The notes: generated by a model not told the origin, from the letters alone. 64,000 bases of DNA from Methylobacterium frigidaeris (GCF_022179185.1 NZ_BPQJ01000019.1:62001-126000); one strand, 5' to 3'; positions 27,395 through 36,488 are shown, counted from the stretch's first letter. Made by a program: numbers and translations.

Positions 27395-28738
27395 GTGCGC
27401 AAGTATTTCGGGACCGACGGCATCCGGGGGCGGGCCAACGGCGTCATCACGCCGGAGCTCGCGCTCAAGGTGGGGCAAGCCGCCGGCCTCGTGTTCCAGC
27501 GCGGGGACCATCGCCACCGCGTGGTGATCGGCAAGGACACCCGCCTGTCGGGCTACATGATCGAGACCGCGCTCATCGCCGGTTTCACCTCGGTGGGGAT
27601 GGACGTGCTGCAGCTCGGCCCGATGCCGACGCCGGCCGTCGCGATGCTGACCCGGTCGATGCGCGCCGATATCGGGGTGATGATCTCGGCCTCGCACAAC
27701 CCGTTCGAGGATAACGGCATCAAGATCTTCGGGCCGGACGGCTTCAAGCTCTCCGACGAGGTCGAGCGCGAGATCGAGCGCCTGATCGACGCCGACCTGC
27801 AGGTCAGGCTCGCCGGATCCCATGATCTCGGCCGGGCCAAGCGCATCGAGAGCGTGCATGCCCGCTACATCGAGTTCGCCAAGCGCACCCTGCCGCGCAA
27901 CCTGACCCTCGACGGGTTGCGGGTGGTGGTCGATTGCGCCAACGGCGCCGCCTACCGGGTGGCGCCCGAAACCCTGTGGGAGCTCGGCGCCGAGGTGATC
28001 GCCATCGGCACCGAGCCGGACGGCTTCAACATCAACCGCGATGTCGGCTCGACCGCGCCGGAAGCCCTGGTCGCCAAGGTGCGTGAGCTGCGCGCCGATA
28101 TCGGCATCGCCCTCGACGGCGACGCCGACCGGGTGCTGGTGGTTGACGAGAAGGGCCAGCGGGTCGACGGCGACCAGCTGATGGCGGTGGTCGCCCGGTC
28201 CTGGCAGGAGGACGACCGCCTGTCGAAGAACGGCATCGTCGCCACGATCATGTCGAATCTGGGCCTCGAGCGCTATCTCGGCGGCCTCGGCCTCGGCATG
28301 GTCCGCACCGCCGTCGGCGACCGCTACGTGCTCGAGCACATGCGCGAGCACGGCTACAATCTCGGTGGCGAGCAGTCCGGCCACATCATCATGTCCGATT
28401 ACGCCACCACCGGCGACGGGCTGGTGGCGGCGCTCCAGCTCCTCTCGGTGGTGCAGCGCCAGCAGCGCCCGGTGAGCGAGGTCTGCCACTGCTTCGACCC
28501 GCTGCCGCAGGTGCTCAAGAACGTGCGCTACGGCGCCGGCGGCGAGCCGCTGCGCCAGGATTCCGTCGTCACCGCCATCGAGGGCGCCCGGGAGCGTCTG
28601 GGGGAGGGCGGCCGCCTGGTCATTCGTCCCTCCGGCACCGAGCCGGTGATCCGGGTAATGGCCGAGGGCGACGACCGCGACCTCGTGGTGAGGGTGGTCG
28701 ACGACGTCGTCGAGGCCTTGCGCAAGGTCGCGGCCTGA
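27395..28738 (+). CDS. glmM: Phosphoglucosamine mutase
   Basis: GlmM interconverts glucosamine-6-phosphate and glucosamine-1-phosphate, between GlmS and GlmU. The 447-residue product shows FGTDGIRGRAN at the N-terminus, the phosphoserine loop ISASHNPFEDNGIK (catalytic Ser100), the metal loop ALDGDADRVLVVD, the sugar loop GGEQSGHIIMSDYATTGDG and the phosphate-binding RPSGTEPVIRVMAEG. The start is GTG at 27395 behind GGGAG. The position after ftsH is conserved in many proteobacteria. Confidence 0.97.
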   Translation: MRKYFGTDGIRGRANGVITPELALKVGQAAGLVFQRGDHRHRVVIGKDTRLSGYMIETALIAGFTSVGMDVLQLGPMPTPAVAMLTRSMRADIGVMISASHNPFEDNGIKIFGPDGFKLSDEVEREIERLIDADLQVRLAGSHDLGRAKRIESVHARYIEFAKRTLPRNLTLDGLRVVVDCANGAAYRVAPETLWELGAEVIAIGTEPDGFNINRDVGSTAPEALVAKVRELRADIGIALDGDADRVLVVDEKGQRVDGDQLMAVVARSWQEDDRLSKNGIVATIMSNLGLERYLGGLGLGMVRTAVGDRYVLEHMREHGYNLGGEQSGHIIMSDYATTGDGLVAALQLLSVVQRQQRPVSEVCHCFDPLPQVLKNVRYGAGGEPLRQDSVVTAIEGARERLGEGGRLVIRPSGTEPVIRVMAEGDDRDLVVRVVDDVVEALRKVAA

Positions 28739-28748
28739 CCGATTTCTC

Positions 28749-28781
28749 GCGGAACGGAGGCAGCGACGTCCTCCGTTCCGC
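28749..28781 (+). terminator. Hairpin after glmM
   Basis: Perfect 12-bp arms GCGGAACGGAGG (28749-28760) and CCTCCGTTCCGC (28770-28781) with a nine-base loop start about ten bases after the glmM stop. No T-tract follows, but the position supports a transcript end. Confidence 0.55.
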
Positions 28782-29028
28782 CCAAGCCACAGCCAAGGCG
28801 CGAGTTCCCGGCAAATCTACGCGCATCACTTGCGCAAGCCGAGCCCCGCCTTCGCATCCGGGGCTTCGAGCCTGGACCCCGGCGCCGGCGTCCGATCAAT
28901 CAAGTGCAACACTTTCTCATCCCTAAGGCTTAACGTTAAGCGCGGGTTTACCGAACTCAGCGACAGTCATGACGTCTTCCAGAACGGCCGCCCGACGTCC
29001 TCGCGGCCTTTCACCACAAGGAACCGTC

Positions 29029-29961
29029 ATGGGCCGCAGCAAGCCACTCGCGCTGGCGCGCATCTTCACGCTCGCTGCGAGCGTGGCTGCGCCGGGGCTC
29101 GTCCACGCCGCCGACCTCCTGCCGCCTCCGCCCCCGCCGCTGCCGCCCCCGCCGGTCGAGTTCGGCGGCGGCTGGTACCTGCGCGGCGATGTCGGCGCCA
29201 GCATCTACACCCGGCCGAAGCTCTCGACCGTGCCGAGCCCGGACGTCGTCAACTACTACAACACCGATCTCGGCGGCGGCGGCTTTGCCGGCATCGGTGT
29301 CGGCTACCAGTTCAATTCCTGGCTGCGCGGCGACGTGACCGGCGAGTACCGCTTCTCCAGCGGCTTCCGCACAAACGACCGCTTCAAGTCGAAGTACCCG
29401 ACTTACGATGAAGCCGGCCTTCGCCGCGACCACGACGATGCCACCTACGAGACCACCAACGGCAATTACTCGGCCGCGGTCGTCCTGGTGAACGGCTACG
29501 CTGATCTCGGCACCTATTACGGCGTCACGCCGTTCGTCGGCGCCGGCGTCGGCGCCGCGTTCCACCATTTCTCCGGCCTGTCGGAGTCGAGCCAGATCAC
29601 CGGCAGCTATACCTACGCGGATTATCCGGAGTGGGGCAAGTACGGCTACCAGAGCATCAGCGGCGGCACCTACAAGAACCAGACGAAGACGAGCCTGGCC
29701 TGGGCCCTGCACGCCGGCCTGTCCTACGCCGTCACGCCGAACGTGAAGCTCGAACTCGCCTACCGCTACCTCAATCTCGGCGAGGGCAGCACCGGCGTGC
29801 TCAACTGCTTCTGCGGCACTCCCCTGGCGCCGATCAAGGTAAAGGACATCGAGGCGCACGACATCAAGCTCGGCATGCGCTGGATGTTCGGCGCGCCGGT
29901 CCTGGCCGCCGCTTACGAGCCGCCCCCGCCTTCGATGATGCCGCTGGTGCGCAAGTATTGA
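29029..29961 (+). CDS. Outer-membrane beta-barrel protein, Omp25-like (first of three)
   Basis: A 310-residue exported barrel of the Omp25/porin-family type common in Rhizobiales. The signal peptide ends PGLVHA-AD; the mature chain opens with LL, six prolines, Leu and four prolines. Then come alternating beta segments such as GGGWYLRGDVGASIY, LGGGGFAGIGVGYQFNSWLRG, TPFVGAGVGAAFHHF and VKLELAYRYLNLGEG, ending near WMFGAP. The ATG at 29029 follows AAGGA; the frame upstream of it is noncoding. The next two genes are paralogues of the same class. Precise function is unknown. Confidence 0.88.
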   Translation: MGRSKPLALARIFTLAASVAAPGLVHAADLLPPPPPPLPPPPVEFGGGWYLRGDVGASIYTRPKLSTVPSPDVVNYYNTDLGGGGFAGIGVGYQFNSWLRGDVTGEYRFSSGFRTNDRFKSKYPTYDEAGLRRDHDDATYETTNGNYSAAVVLVNGYADLGTYYGVTPFVGAGVGAAFHHFSGLSESSQITGSYTYADYPEWGKYGYQSISGGTYKNQTKTSLAWALHAGLSYAVTPNVKLELAYRYLNLGEGSTGVLNCFCGTPLAPIKVKDIEAHDIKLGMRWMFGAPVLAAAYEPPPPSMMPLVRKY

Positions 29962-30138
29962 AGCGAGCGACACGTCTCCGGCGTGCTCGCGCCGGAGATC
30001 GCGGTGGTGGACCGTTAGGGTCAAGTCGCCGCTCACCTTCTGATATTACGTAAAGTCGTCGGGCCGCTCGAGCCCGCACACTCACTCGCGACAAGCAAGC
30101 CCCGGCTGAGGAGCCGAAGGGGCAGGAAAGGGCGCCCC

Positions 30139-30978
30139 ATGGCACGGTTCGGTCACTGCATTCCGGTCGCGGCTTTCGGGCTCGGCCTGCTCGGCGCGCC
30201 CGCGCTCGCTGCCGATCTGCTGCCGCCGCCACCCCCACCGCCACCGCCGCTCGCTGCCCCGGTGCAGATCGGCAGCGGCTGGTACCTGCGCGGCGACTAC
30301 ACGGCGAGCGACTTCCGCCACCCGAAGGACGACACCCTCCCGGGCACCGAGGGCGCCAAGCTCGTCGGCTTCCGCCTCAGCGACACCGATGGCTATGGCG
30401 GCGGCATCGGCTACCGCTTCAACAGCTTCCTGCGCGCCGACGTCACCATCGACGGGCGCACCCGCAGCCGCTTCCGCGACTATTCCTCGCGTACGCTGTT
30501 CGTCGAGGGCTTCAACACCGAGGCCGGCAAGCTCGATGTCCTGACCGGCTTGTTCAACGTCTACGTCGATCTCGGCACCTGGTGGGGCTTCACCCCCTAT
30601 ATCGGCGCCGGCGTCGGCATGGCGAGCAAGCGCTTCCACGACGCCTGGACCGGCACCACCTGCTTCACCACCGCCTGCGGCAGCGGCGTCGACGGCGCCT
30701 ATCAACTCGGGGCGCAGGGGTACGACGCCCGCGCCAACCACACCGCGGTCGGTCTCGCCTGGGCGGCCATGGCGGGCATCTCCTACCAGATCGGTGCCGG
30801 CGTGAGCGTCGACGCCAGCTACCGCTACCTCGAGGTCGGCAAGGCCCGCACCGGCTTCGACGCCTACAACCAGAACACCCGCATCAAGGACATCGCCGCC
30901 AACGAGTTCCGGGTCGGGCTGCGGTGGGCCTTCGGCAACGGCCTCGCCCTGCCGGGCCTGGGCGGCTTGGCCTACTGA
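30139..30978 (+). CDS. Outer-membrane beta-barrel protein, Omp25-like (second of three)
   Basis: A 279-residue paralogue of the preceding gene. The signal peptide (MARFGHCIPVAAFGLGLLG to PALA-AD) is followed by LL and nine consecutive prolines, then GSGWYLRGDYTAS and barrel strands including GYGGGIGYRFNSFLRADVTI, TPYIGAGVGMASKRF and SVDASYRYLEVGKA, closing with FRVGLRWAFGNG. Two cysteines (about 170-185, TTCFTTACGSG) may form a loop disulfide. A long proline run of this kind usually requires EF-P for efficient translation. A strong hairpin follows the stop. Confidence 0.88.
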   Translation: MARFGHCIPVAAFGLGLLGAPALAADLLPPPPPPPPPLAAPVQIGSGWYLRGDYTASDFRHPKDDTLPGTEGAKLVGFRLSDTDGYGGGIGYRFNSFLRADVTIDGRTRSRFRDYSSRTLFVEGFNTEAGKLDVLTGLFNVYVDLGTWWGFTPYIGAGVGMASKRFHDAWTGTTCFTTACGSGVDGAYQLGAQGYDARANHTAVGLAWAAMAGISYQIGAGVSVDASYRYLEVGKARTGFDAYNQNTRIKDIAANEFRVGLRWAFGNGLALPGLGGLAY

Positions 30979-30998
30979 CGTCTTCCGAATCCGCGTGA

Positions 30999-31035
30999 CC
31001 GATCGCCCGGTGTGCCCGCCACACCGGGCGATCGG
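30999..31035 (+). terminator. Strong hairpin after the second Omp gene
   Basis: A perfect 16-bp stem (CCGATCGCCCGGTGTG at 30999-31014 with its complement at 31020-31035) closes a five-base loop and is followed by CATTT. It separates the second and third Omp genes into different transcripts. Confidence 0.7.
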
Positions 31036-31154
31036 CATTTCGGACCGTCCCTAGCGTCATGCCGGAGTGTGTAACCGAAATTTAAGGTTACCACGACATT
31101 ATCCTCCCAGCGGCACGGCAAAATTTGCCGATTAACAAGCCGGGGGCGGCCCAG

Positions 31155-32084
31155 ATGCGTTTCGCGAGCTTTGGTTTTCTCGTCGGCGGTTGTCTGGTCG
31201 GCTTAAGCGTCGCAGCGCCCATGACGGTGCAGGCCGCGGATCTCGACTTCGGTGGCCTGCGCGGCGGCGTCGAGCCGGCACCGCTTCCGTCTCCGGACGT
31301 CTGGGACGGGATCTATCTTGGCGGCCACGGTGGCTGGTCGAGCGCGAGCTTCGGTTTCGGTGACGTCTTCCGCTCGTCGGTCGCCCAGGCCCTGCGCGCC
31401 ACCGCGATCGAATCCACCCTCGGCGCCTCCGGCCTCCTGCATGCCCGTGACGTGCGCCGGGACGGGACGAGCTTCGGCGCCTTCGCGGGAGTGAACTACC
31501 AGTTCGACGAGACCGTGATCGGCGTCGAGCTCGACTACACCCATCTCGGCCTGAAAGGCCGCAGCAGCGACGAGATCGGCCGTGAGATCGTCGATAGCGG
31601 GGGCTCTCTCAGAGGGGCTTACCTCGCCGGCGACGCGACGACGCAGATCAAGGACTACGCCACCATCCGGGCTCGCGTCGGCTACACCGTCGCCGGCTTC
31701 ATGCCCTTCGTGACCGGTGGCTTCGCGATCGGCCGGGCCCAGATCGCCGAGACGGTGGCGGTGCGCGGCTACGAGTACGACCAGGCGACCTACCGCAGCA
31801 ACCAAGCCCTCGCCGACCCGTCGCAGCGGGTCTACGTCCACAATTCCGGCTACAAGACCTTCCTGCAGAACGATCCCGGCAACAGCGTGCTCGCCGCGCC
31901 GGACATCTTCACGCCCTCCAAGGAGAAGATCGTCGGCGGCATCGCGGCGGGAGCGGGCCTGGAATACGCCATCACGCCGAACCTGCTGCTGCGGGCGGAG
32001 TATCAATACGTCCTGTTCAACGACTTCGACGGCCACAAGCTGAACCTCAACACCGTGCGGGGCGGTGCGGCGGTGAAGTTCTAG
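31155..32084 (+). CDS. Outer-membrane beta-barrel protein (third of three)
   Basis: A 309-residue porin-family barrel. The signal peptide ends TVQA-AD; the mature protein begins LDFGGLRGGVEP without a long proline run, then has WDGIYLGGHGGWSSASFGFG, GTSFGAFAGVNYQFDETVIG, ELDYTHLGLKG, FMPFVTGGFAIGRAQ and a final EYQYVLFNDFDGHKLNLN and GAAVKF with C-terminal Phe, the usual outer-membrane insertion signal. It is more distant from the first two. The ATG at 31155 is used instead of the TTG at 31125. A small palindrome, CGGCAAAATTTGCCG, lies at 31116-31130. Confidence 0.86.
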   Translation: MRFASFGFLVGGCLVGLSVAAPMTVQAADLDFGGLRGGVEPAPLPSPDVWDGIYLGGHGGWSSASFGFGDVFRSSVAQALRATAIESTLGASGLLHARDVRRDGTSFGAFAGVNYQFDETVIGVELDYTHLGLKGRSSDEIGREIVDSGGSLRGAYLAGDATTQIKDYATIRARVGYTVAGFMPFVTGGFAIGRAQIAETVAVRGYEYDQATYRSNQALADPSQRVYVHNSGYKTFLQNDPGNSVLAAPDIFTPSKEKIVGGIAAGAGLEYAITPNLLLRAEYQYVLFNDFDGHKLNLNTVRGGAAVKF

Positions 32085-32382
32085 AGCATTCTCCGACGTC
32101 GATGATATCGGTTCGTCGCAGAAGAGGCGGCACGATCAAAGACTTCGCACGGCGTCCGATTGCAACGCCATCGTGCACGACAGCGGGATCCAGCCGCACC
32201 TGACGGGCCGACGGCACTTCGTAAGTCTCTCCCGTTCCGGACCCGGACAGGTGAGGATCGCGAGCCATCCTCGACCCCACGACGCGTCGCTGGACGGCAC
32301 TGGTGCAGTCGATGTTGCAATCCGATCGAACGCTGCCCGAGCATCCACGCGCAGATTCCAGACATCCGAGACGATCCGGCGC
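32085..32382. other. Gap with a possible dispersed-repeat fragment
   Basis: No supported gene. Its first 45 bases (AGAGCATTCTCCGACGTCGA and onward) resemble from memory a common intergenic repeat of Methylobacterium and relatives with AGAGCATTTTCCGACGAAG and GGTTCGTCG. The remaining sequence has short open frames on both strands without ribosome binding sites. Base composition drops toward the right as the low-GC island begins. Confidence 0.35.
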
Positions 32383-33372
32383 TTATTCGAAAACCTCACT
32401 CGCCTGCATGAGGATCGCTTCTGGAAGCGAAATTCCTAACAATTTGGCGGTTTGCATGTTTGCCGTTAGATTGATGATGTCGGGCGTCTGAACAGGCAAT
32501 GCGTTGATTGTCTCACCTTGCAGGATGCGATGAATGTAATGTGCGGCCCGGGAGTATATGCTCACTTCATCTACGCCGTAGGAGATCAGGCCGCCACTGG
32601 CAGTGATATGGCGGTTGTAAGACATTGTCGGAACTTTGTGCTCTCGTGTCAGTGAATTAATCAGAAATCTATTATTCGTATTAAAACTGTCGTTCATCAG
32701 CACGATCCCACCCTGTCTCTGACGGACAGCCTTGATGGCAGCAGCGATATCCTTCTCATCGAAAACAGCGAGTGTGTCGGGCTCGATATCGAATTTGTGC
32801 GCCGCCAGCTTGAAGGGTTCGATATACGATTTCGAATAGGGTGCGGTTTTGGGATTATACATGATGGCAATATAGGACATGCCCGGCACAACGTCTTTCA
32901 GGATCTCGACCCATTTCGCGCACAGAGTCGGGTCTGTGTTGACGAAGCCCGTCGCGTTCCTGTCAGGGCGTGCGAAATGTGTCACGAATCCGCTTCCAAC
33001 GGGATCCGATACGCTGACGAACACGACCGGGATGTCCTTGGTTTCCGCGAGGATAGCTGCTGTGGCCGGTGTGGTCGCGGATAAGATGACGTCAGGGCGC
33101 CGTCCGACCGTCTCCCTCGCGTGGATTTTCATGAGGTCCATATTTCCCGACGCGGATTTGAGAAATATGTCCGTGTTGCTCCGGCTGTGATTACCCAAGC
33201 TGAACAGCGTATTCGTGAAAGCGTCGATTCGCGGCTGGATCTCGGCATCGTTGGGGGCGTAGGCCGTGATGACCCCGATTTGCCAAGTTCCCGGCCTAGA
33301 TCGGCTCTCGGCCGTCGTCGAGCGCAGGAATAGGAATGTCCCCAGGAGGGATATGCATTCGCGCCTTCGCAC
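32383..33372 (-). CDS. ABC transporter substrate-binding protein, TrpX/PF04392-like, in a low-GC island
   Basis: A 329-residue periplasmic binding protein of the PF04392 type. An N-terminal signal (MRRRECISLLGTFLFLRST) is followed by two alpha/beta lobes with VGRRPDVILSATTPATAAIL, DIPVVFVSVSDPVGSGFV, GMSYIAIMYNPKTAPYSKSY and GLISYGVDEVSIYSRAAHYI. No permease or ATPase gene is adjacent, so it is an orphan. Base composition is clearly different from the neighbours: 32641-32700, for example, is one-third G+C, whereas flanking genes are around 70 percent. Horizontal acquisition is likely. Substrate unknown; relatives are linked to aromatic amino acids or are uncharacterised. Confidence 0.85.
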   Translation of the reverse strand: MRRRECISLLGTFLFLRSTTAESRSRPGTWQIGVITAYAPNDAEIQPRIDAFTNTLFSLGNHSRSNTDIFLKSASGNMDLMKIHARETVGRRPDVILSATTPATAAILAETKDIPVVFVSVSDPVGSGFVTHFARPDRNATGFVNTDPTLCAKWVEILKDVVPGMSYIAIMYNPKTAPYSKSYIEPFKLAAHKFDIEPDTLAVFDEKDIAAAIKAVRQRQGGIVLMNDSFNTNNRFLINSLTREHKVPTMSYNRHITASGGLISYGVDEVSIYSRAAHYIHRILQGETINALPVQTPDIINLTANMQTAKLLGISLPEAILMQASEVFE

Positions 33373-33764
33373 GGCACCGCTCCCTGTCGAAGGGCTGGGC
33401 TAAAGCAAACAACAATCCTATACTAGAAATAAAATCATATCAATCATGGGCTGACAAAGCATGGCTGCTCGGTGCCTGGCTGAGATGAGTGTGCGCAATG
33501 GGCGGCTAATCGTGGCATCGTCGTCCATGCTCGAAAGCCGAGAAGCTTGTCACCCTTGATAGAAACCGACGCGAAGCCGAGCCTGTACGGGTATGAGGCG
33601 TTGCGCGAGCGGGCGAAGCGCCCGCCCTGCGGCTCGGGGGCGCGGTCTGGACAGTCGGCGCTGCCACGGCCCGACGGCCTCGACTTCGGACTTGCGGGCG
33701 CGCCTCGGCCGCGCCACCCTGACCGGCCGCCCGGAAAGAGGCGGAGCAGGGGAGGAGGATCAGG
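33373..33764. other. Gap: low-GC promoter region, then GC-rich sequence without a gene
   Basis: The left part (to about 33560) continues the low-GC island and holds a promoter for the leftward gene. The right part returns to high GC. The frame from 33547 (starting MSPLIETDAKPSLYGYEAL) becomes low-complexity Arg/Pro/Gly text and is not convincing as a gene. The ribosome binding site of the following SDR gene (GGGGAGGAGG) closes the interval. Confidence 0.4.
33415..33443 (-). promoter_or_regulatory. Candidate sigma-70 promoter of the ABC binding-protein gene
   Basis: Read leftwards, TTGATA (33443-33438) and TAGGAT (33420-33415) are separated by 17 bases, with an AT-rich spacer. It lies about 43 bases upstream of the ATG at 33372. 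Confidence 0.5.
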
Positions 33765-34535
33765 ATGCAACGTCTGGCCGGCAAGGTCGCCCTGGTCACG
33801 GGCGGCGCGCGGGGAATCGGGCTCGCGATCGCGCGGCGCTTCGCCCGCGAGGGCGCAGCGGCGGTGATCCTCGCCGATATCGATGGGGGAGAAGCCGAGC
33901 GGGTGGCGACGGAGAACCCCGCCTTCCATTCCTGCGCCCTCGACGTCACGAAGGACGAGGACTGGATCCGGGCCGTCGACCGCACGGTGGCCCGCCACGG
34001 CGGCCTCGACGTGCTGGTCAACAATGCGGGGATCGCGGTGGTCGGCACGATCGAGTCCGTCACCCTGGAGGACTGGCACCGCGTCCAGGCGATCAACGTC
34101 GACGGCACCTTCCTTGGCTGCCGCCACGCGGTGCGGGCGATGAAGCCGCCGGCCGGCCGCGGCGGATCGATCATCAACCTCTCCTCGGTCTCCGGCATCG
34201 TCGGCGGGCACAACCTCGCGGCCTACAACGCCTCGAAGGGGGCGGTGCGGCTCCTCACCAAGTCGGTCGCGCTGCACTGCGCGCGGCAGGCCTACGGGGT
34301 ACGCTGCAACTCGATCCATCCCGGTTTCACCGAGACCGACATGCTGCGCGATCTGGCCAGCGGCAGCCGCTACACCCCGGAAGCCTTGTCCGAGCGCCTG
34401 CGCGCCTCGGTGCCCCTCGGCCGCAACGCCGCTGCCGAGGAGATCGCGGGGCTGGCCGCCTACCTCGCCTCGGACGAGGCCGGCTTCGTCACCGGGGCCG
34501 AGATGGTGATCGACGGTGGCGTCACGGCGCAATAG
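33765..34535 (+). CDS. Short-chain dehydrogenase/reductase
   Basis: A classical SDR of 256 residues. NAD(P) binding: TGGARGIGLAIA (about residues 13-24) with aspartates in LADIDG suggesting NAD preference; NNAG at about 86-89; catalytic Ser in SSVSGIVGG and YxxxK in YNASKGAVRL; C-terminal GAEMVIDGG. The ATG follows GGGGAGGAGG. The substrate cannot be inferred; relatives include 3-alpha/20-beta-hydroxysteroid and cyclopentanol dehydrogenases. The downstream mcd gene is 191 bases away, so co-transcription is possible but not shown. Confidence 0.88.
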   Translation: MQRLAGKVALVTGGARGIGLAIARRFAREGAAAVILADIDGGEAERVATENPAFHSCALDVTKDEDWIRAVDRTVARHGGLDVLVNNAGIAVVGTIESVTLEDWHRVQAINVDGTFLGCRHAVRAMKPPAGRGGSIINLSSVSGIVGGHNLAAYNASKGAVRLLTKSVALHCARQAYGVRCNSIHPGFTETDMLRDLASGSRYTPEALSERLRASVPLGRNAAAEEIAGLAAYLASDEAGFVTGAEMVIDGGVTAQ

Positions 34536-34726
34536 GCGTCCCTCACGAAACTCCCGATCACCGGCATCGTGCGCGCCGGCAGTGTCGGCGCAGCGGGAGT
34601 GTCGTGAGGCGCACTGATCGCCGCTGCCCAAAAAGTCGGACCGCAACGGCAGGCCGGCCCCTCTACAGGCCGGCGATTCGCCGCTATTTGTATGCGCTGC
34701 AGCAAAGTTGACCGGAGACCTGACCG

Positions 34727-36403
34727 ATGTCCGCCCAGGCCGCCCCCGCCCCGACCGATCTCGTCACCCTCGCGCAGGAGGCGGGCCTCGCTGCGAAGGC
34801 GCTCGCCGCGGATGCCGCCCGGCGCGTGCGCGCCGGCCTTCTGGGAGCCGACGGGCGGCTCTCGCCCGAGCGCCTCGAGGCCGAGCAGCACGCCGCCCAC
34901 GGCCTCGCCTGGCTCTCGACCTATGCCGAGGCGATCACCCAGCTCGGCGCTTACGCCGCCCACCTCGCCGGCCAGGGCCGCCTCGGCGAGACCGAGACGC
35001 TGCTCGTGCGCATTGGCCTCGGCGAGTACCTGGAGCAGCTCTTCGGTGGCATCCCGATGAGCCAGGGCGAGATGGTGCGCCCGACCTCGTCCCTCGGCCT
35101 GAAGGCCCAGGAGGTGGCGCGCCACCGCTCGGAGGCGGTCGAGACCCTGATCGCGGAGGGCAACACCGCCGGGAACCGCGCCGCCTTGGTGCGGCTGATC
35201 CGCGAGGGCCAGGGCAGCGCCACGGTGGGCGAGACCGGCCTCGATGAGGACATGGAGGCGATCCGCGCCGAGATGCGCCGCTTCGGCCAGGCCGAGGTCG
35301 CGCCCCACGCCCATGAGTGGCACCAGAAGAACGCCTACATCCCTCTTGAGATCATCGCCCAGATGGCCGAGCTCGGCGTGTTCGGGCTGACCATCCCGGA
35401 AGAGTATGGCGGGATGGGCCTGCCGAAGATCTCGATGTGCGTGGTCTCGGAGGAGTTGTCGCGGGCCTATATCGGCGTCGGCTCCCTCGGCACCCGCTCG
35501 GAGATTGCCGCCGAACTGATCTTGGGGGGCGGCACCGAGGAGCAGAAGAGCCGCTTCCTGCCGAAGATCGCCTCCGGCGACATCCTGCCGACCGCCGTCT
35601 TCACCGAGCCGAATACCGGCTCGGACCTAGCGTCGCTGCGCACCAAGGCGGTGAAGGAGGGCGATACCTGGCGGATCAGCGGCAACAAGACCTGGATCAC
35701 TCACCCGGTCCGCGCCGACCTGATGACCGTGCTGGTGCGCACCAAGCCCGAGGAGCCGGGCCACAAGGGTCTGTCGCTGCTGCTCGGCGAGAAGCCCCGC
35801 GGCACCGACGAGGATCCGTTCCCGGTCGAGGGCCTGTCGGGCGGCGAGATCGAGGTGCTCGGCTATCGCGGCATGAAGGAGTACGAGCTCGCCTTCGACG
35901 GATTCAAGGTGCCGGACGCGAATCTCCTCGGCGGCGTCGAGGGCAAGGGCTTCGCCCAGCTGATGCAGACCTTCGAATCGGCCCGCATCCAGACCGCGGC
36001 CCGCGCCGTCGGCGTCGCCCAATCGGCCCTCGATGTCGGCCTGCGCTACGCCGAGGAGCGGGTGCAGTTCGGCAAGCCCCTGGTCTCCTTCCCGCGGGTC
36101 GCCGACAAGCTCGCCATGATGGCGGTGGAGATCAATATCGCCCGCCAGCTCACCTACTTCGCCGCGCACCAGAAGGACGAGGGCAAGCGCTGCGACCTGG
36201 AGGCCGGCATGGCGAAGCTGCTGGCCGCCCGCGTCGCCTGGGCCGCGGCCGACAACGCCCTGCAGATCCACGGCGGCAACGGCTTCGCACTGGAATATCC
36301 GGTGAGCCGCCTGCTCTGCGACGCCCGCATCCTCTCGATTTTCGAGGGTGCGGCGGAGATCCAGGCCCAGGTCATCGCCCGACGGCTGCTCGAGGTGCAG
36401 TAG
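34727..36403 (+). CDS. mcd: Probable (2S)-methylsuccinyl-CoA dehydrogenase
   Basis: An acyl-CoA dehydrogenase of 558 residues, unusually long because about 165 residues of helical N-terminal extension precede the standard fold. This extension and length are the hallmark of Mcd, which oxidises (2S)-methylsuccinyl-CoA to mesaconyl-CoA in the ethylmalonyl-CoA pathway for glyoxylate regeneration. The core has TIPEEYGGMGLPKISM, FTEPNTGSDLASLRTKA and ISGNKTWITH, FAD contacts in RYAEERVQFGKPL and QIHGGNGFALEYPVSR, and the catalytic glutamate in SIFEGAAEIQ (Glu540). A GGAG ribosome binding site precedes the ATG. No other pathway gene is in the window. Confidence 0.85.
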   Translation: MSAQAAPAPTDLVTLAQEAGLAAKALAADAARRVRAGLLGADGRLSPERLEAEQHAAHGLAWLSTYAEAITQLGAYAAHLAGQGRLGETETLLVRIGLGEYLEQLFGGIPMSQGEMVRPTSSLGLKAQEVARHRSEAVETLIAEGNTAGNRAALVRLIREGQGSATVGETGLDEDMEAIRAEMRRFGQAEVAPHAHEWHQKNAYIPLEIIAQMAELGVFGLTIPEEYGGMGLPKISMCVVSEELSRAYIGVGSLGTRSEIAAELILGGGTEEQKSRFLPKIASGDILPTAVFTEPNTGSDLASLRTKAVKEGDTWRISGNKTWITHPVRADLMTVLVRTKPEEPGHKGLSLLLGEKPRGTDEDPFPVEGLSGGEIEVLGYRGMKEYELAFDGFKVPDANLLGGVEGKGFAQLMQTFESARIQTAARAVGVAQSALDVGLRYAEERVQFGKPLVSFPRVADKLAMMAVEINIARQLTYFAAHQKDEGKRCDLEAGMAKLLAARVAWAAADNALQIHGGNGFALEYPVSRLLCDARILSIFEGAAEIQAQVIARRLLEVQ

Positions 36404-36488
36404 ACGCCAGGTGCTGTCGGGGCCAAGACATGAGGAGCGCCGCGCGGATTGACCCCCGCGCCGCTCCTCTTTCTGCTCGTCGTTCAGG

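Noticed and set aside
33547..33764. Open frame starting MSPLIETDAKPS upstream of the SDR gene
   Set aside because: It has no ribosome binding site, turns into Arg/Pro/Gly low-complexity text and overlaps the SDR ribosome binding site and start region.
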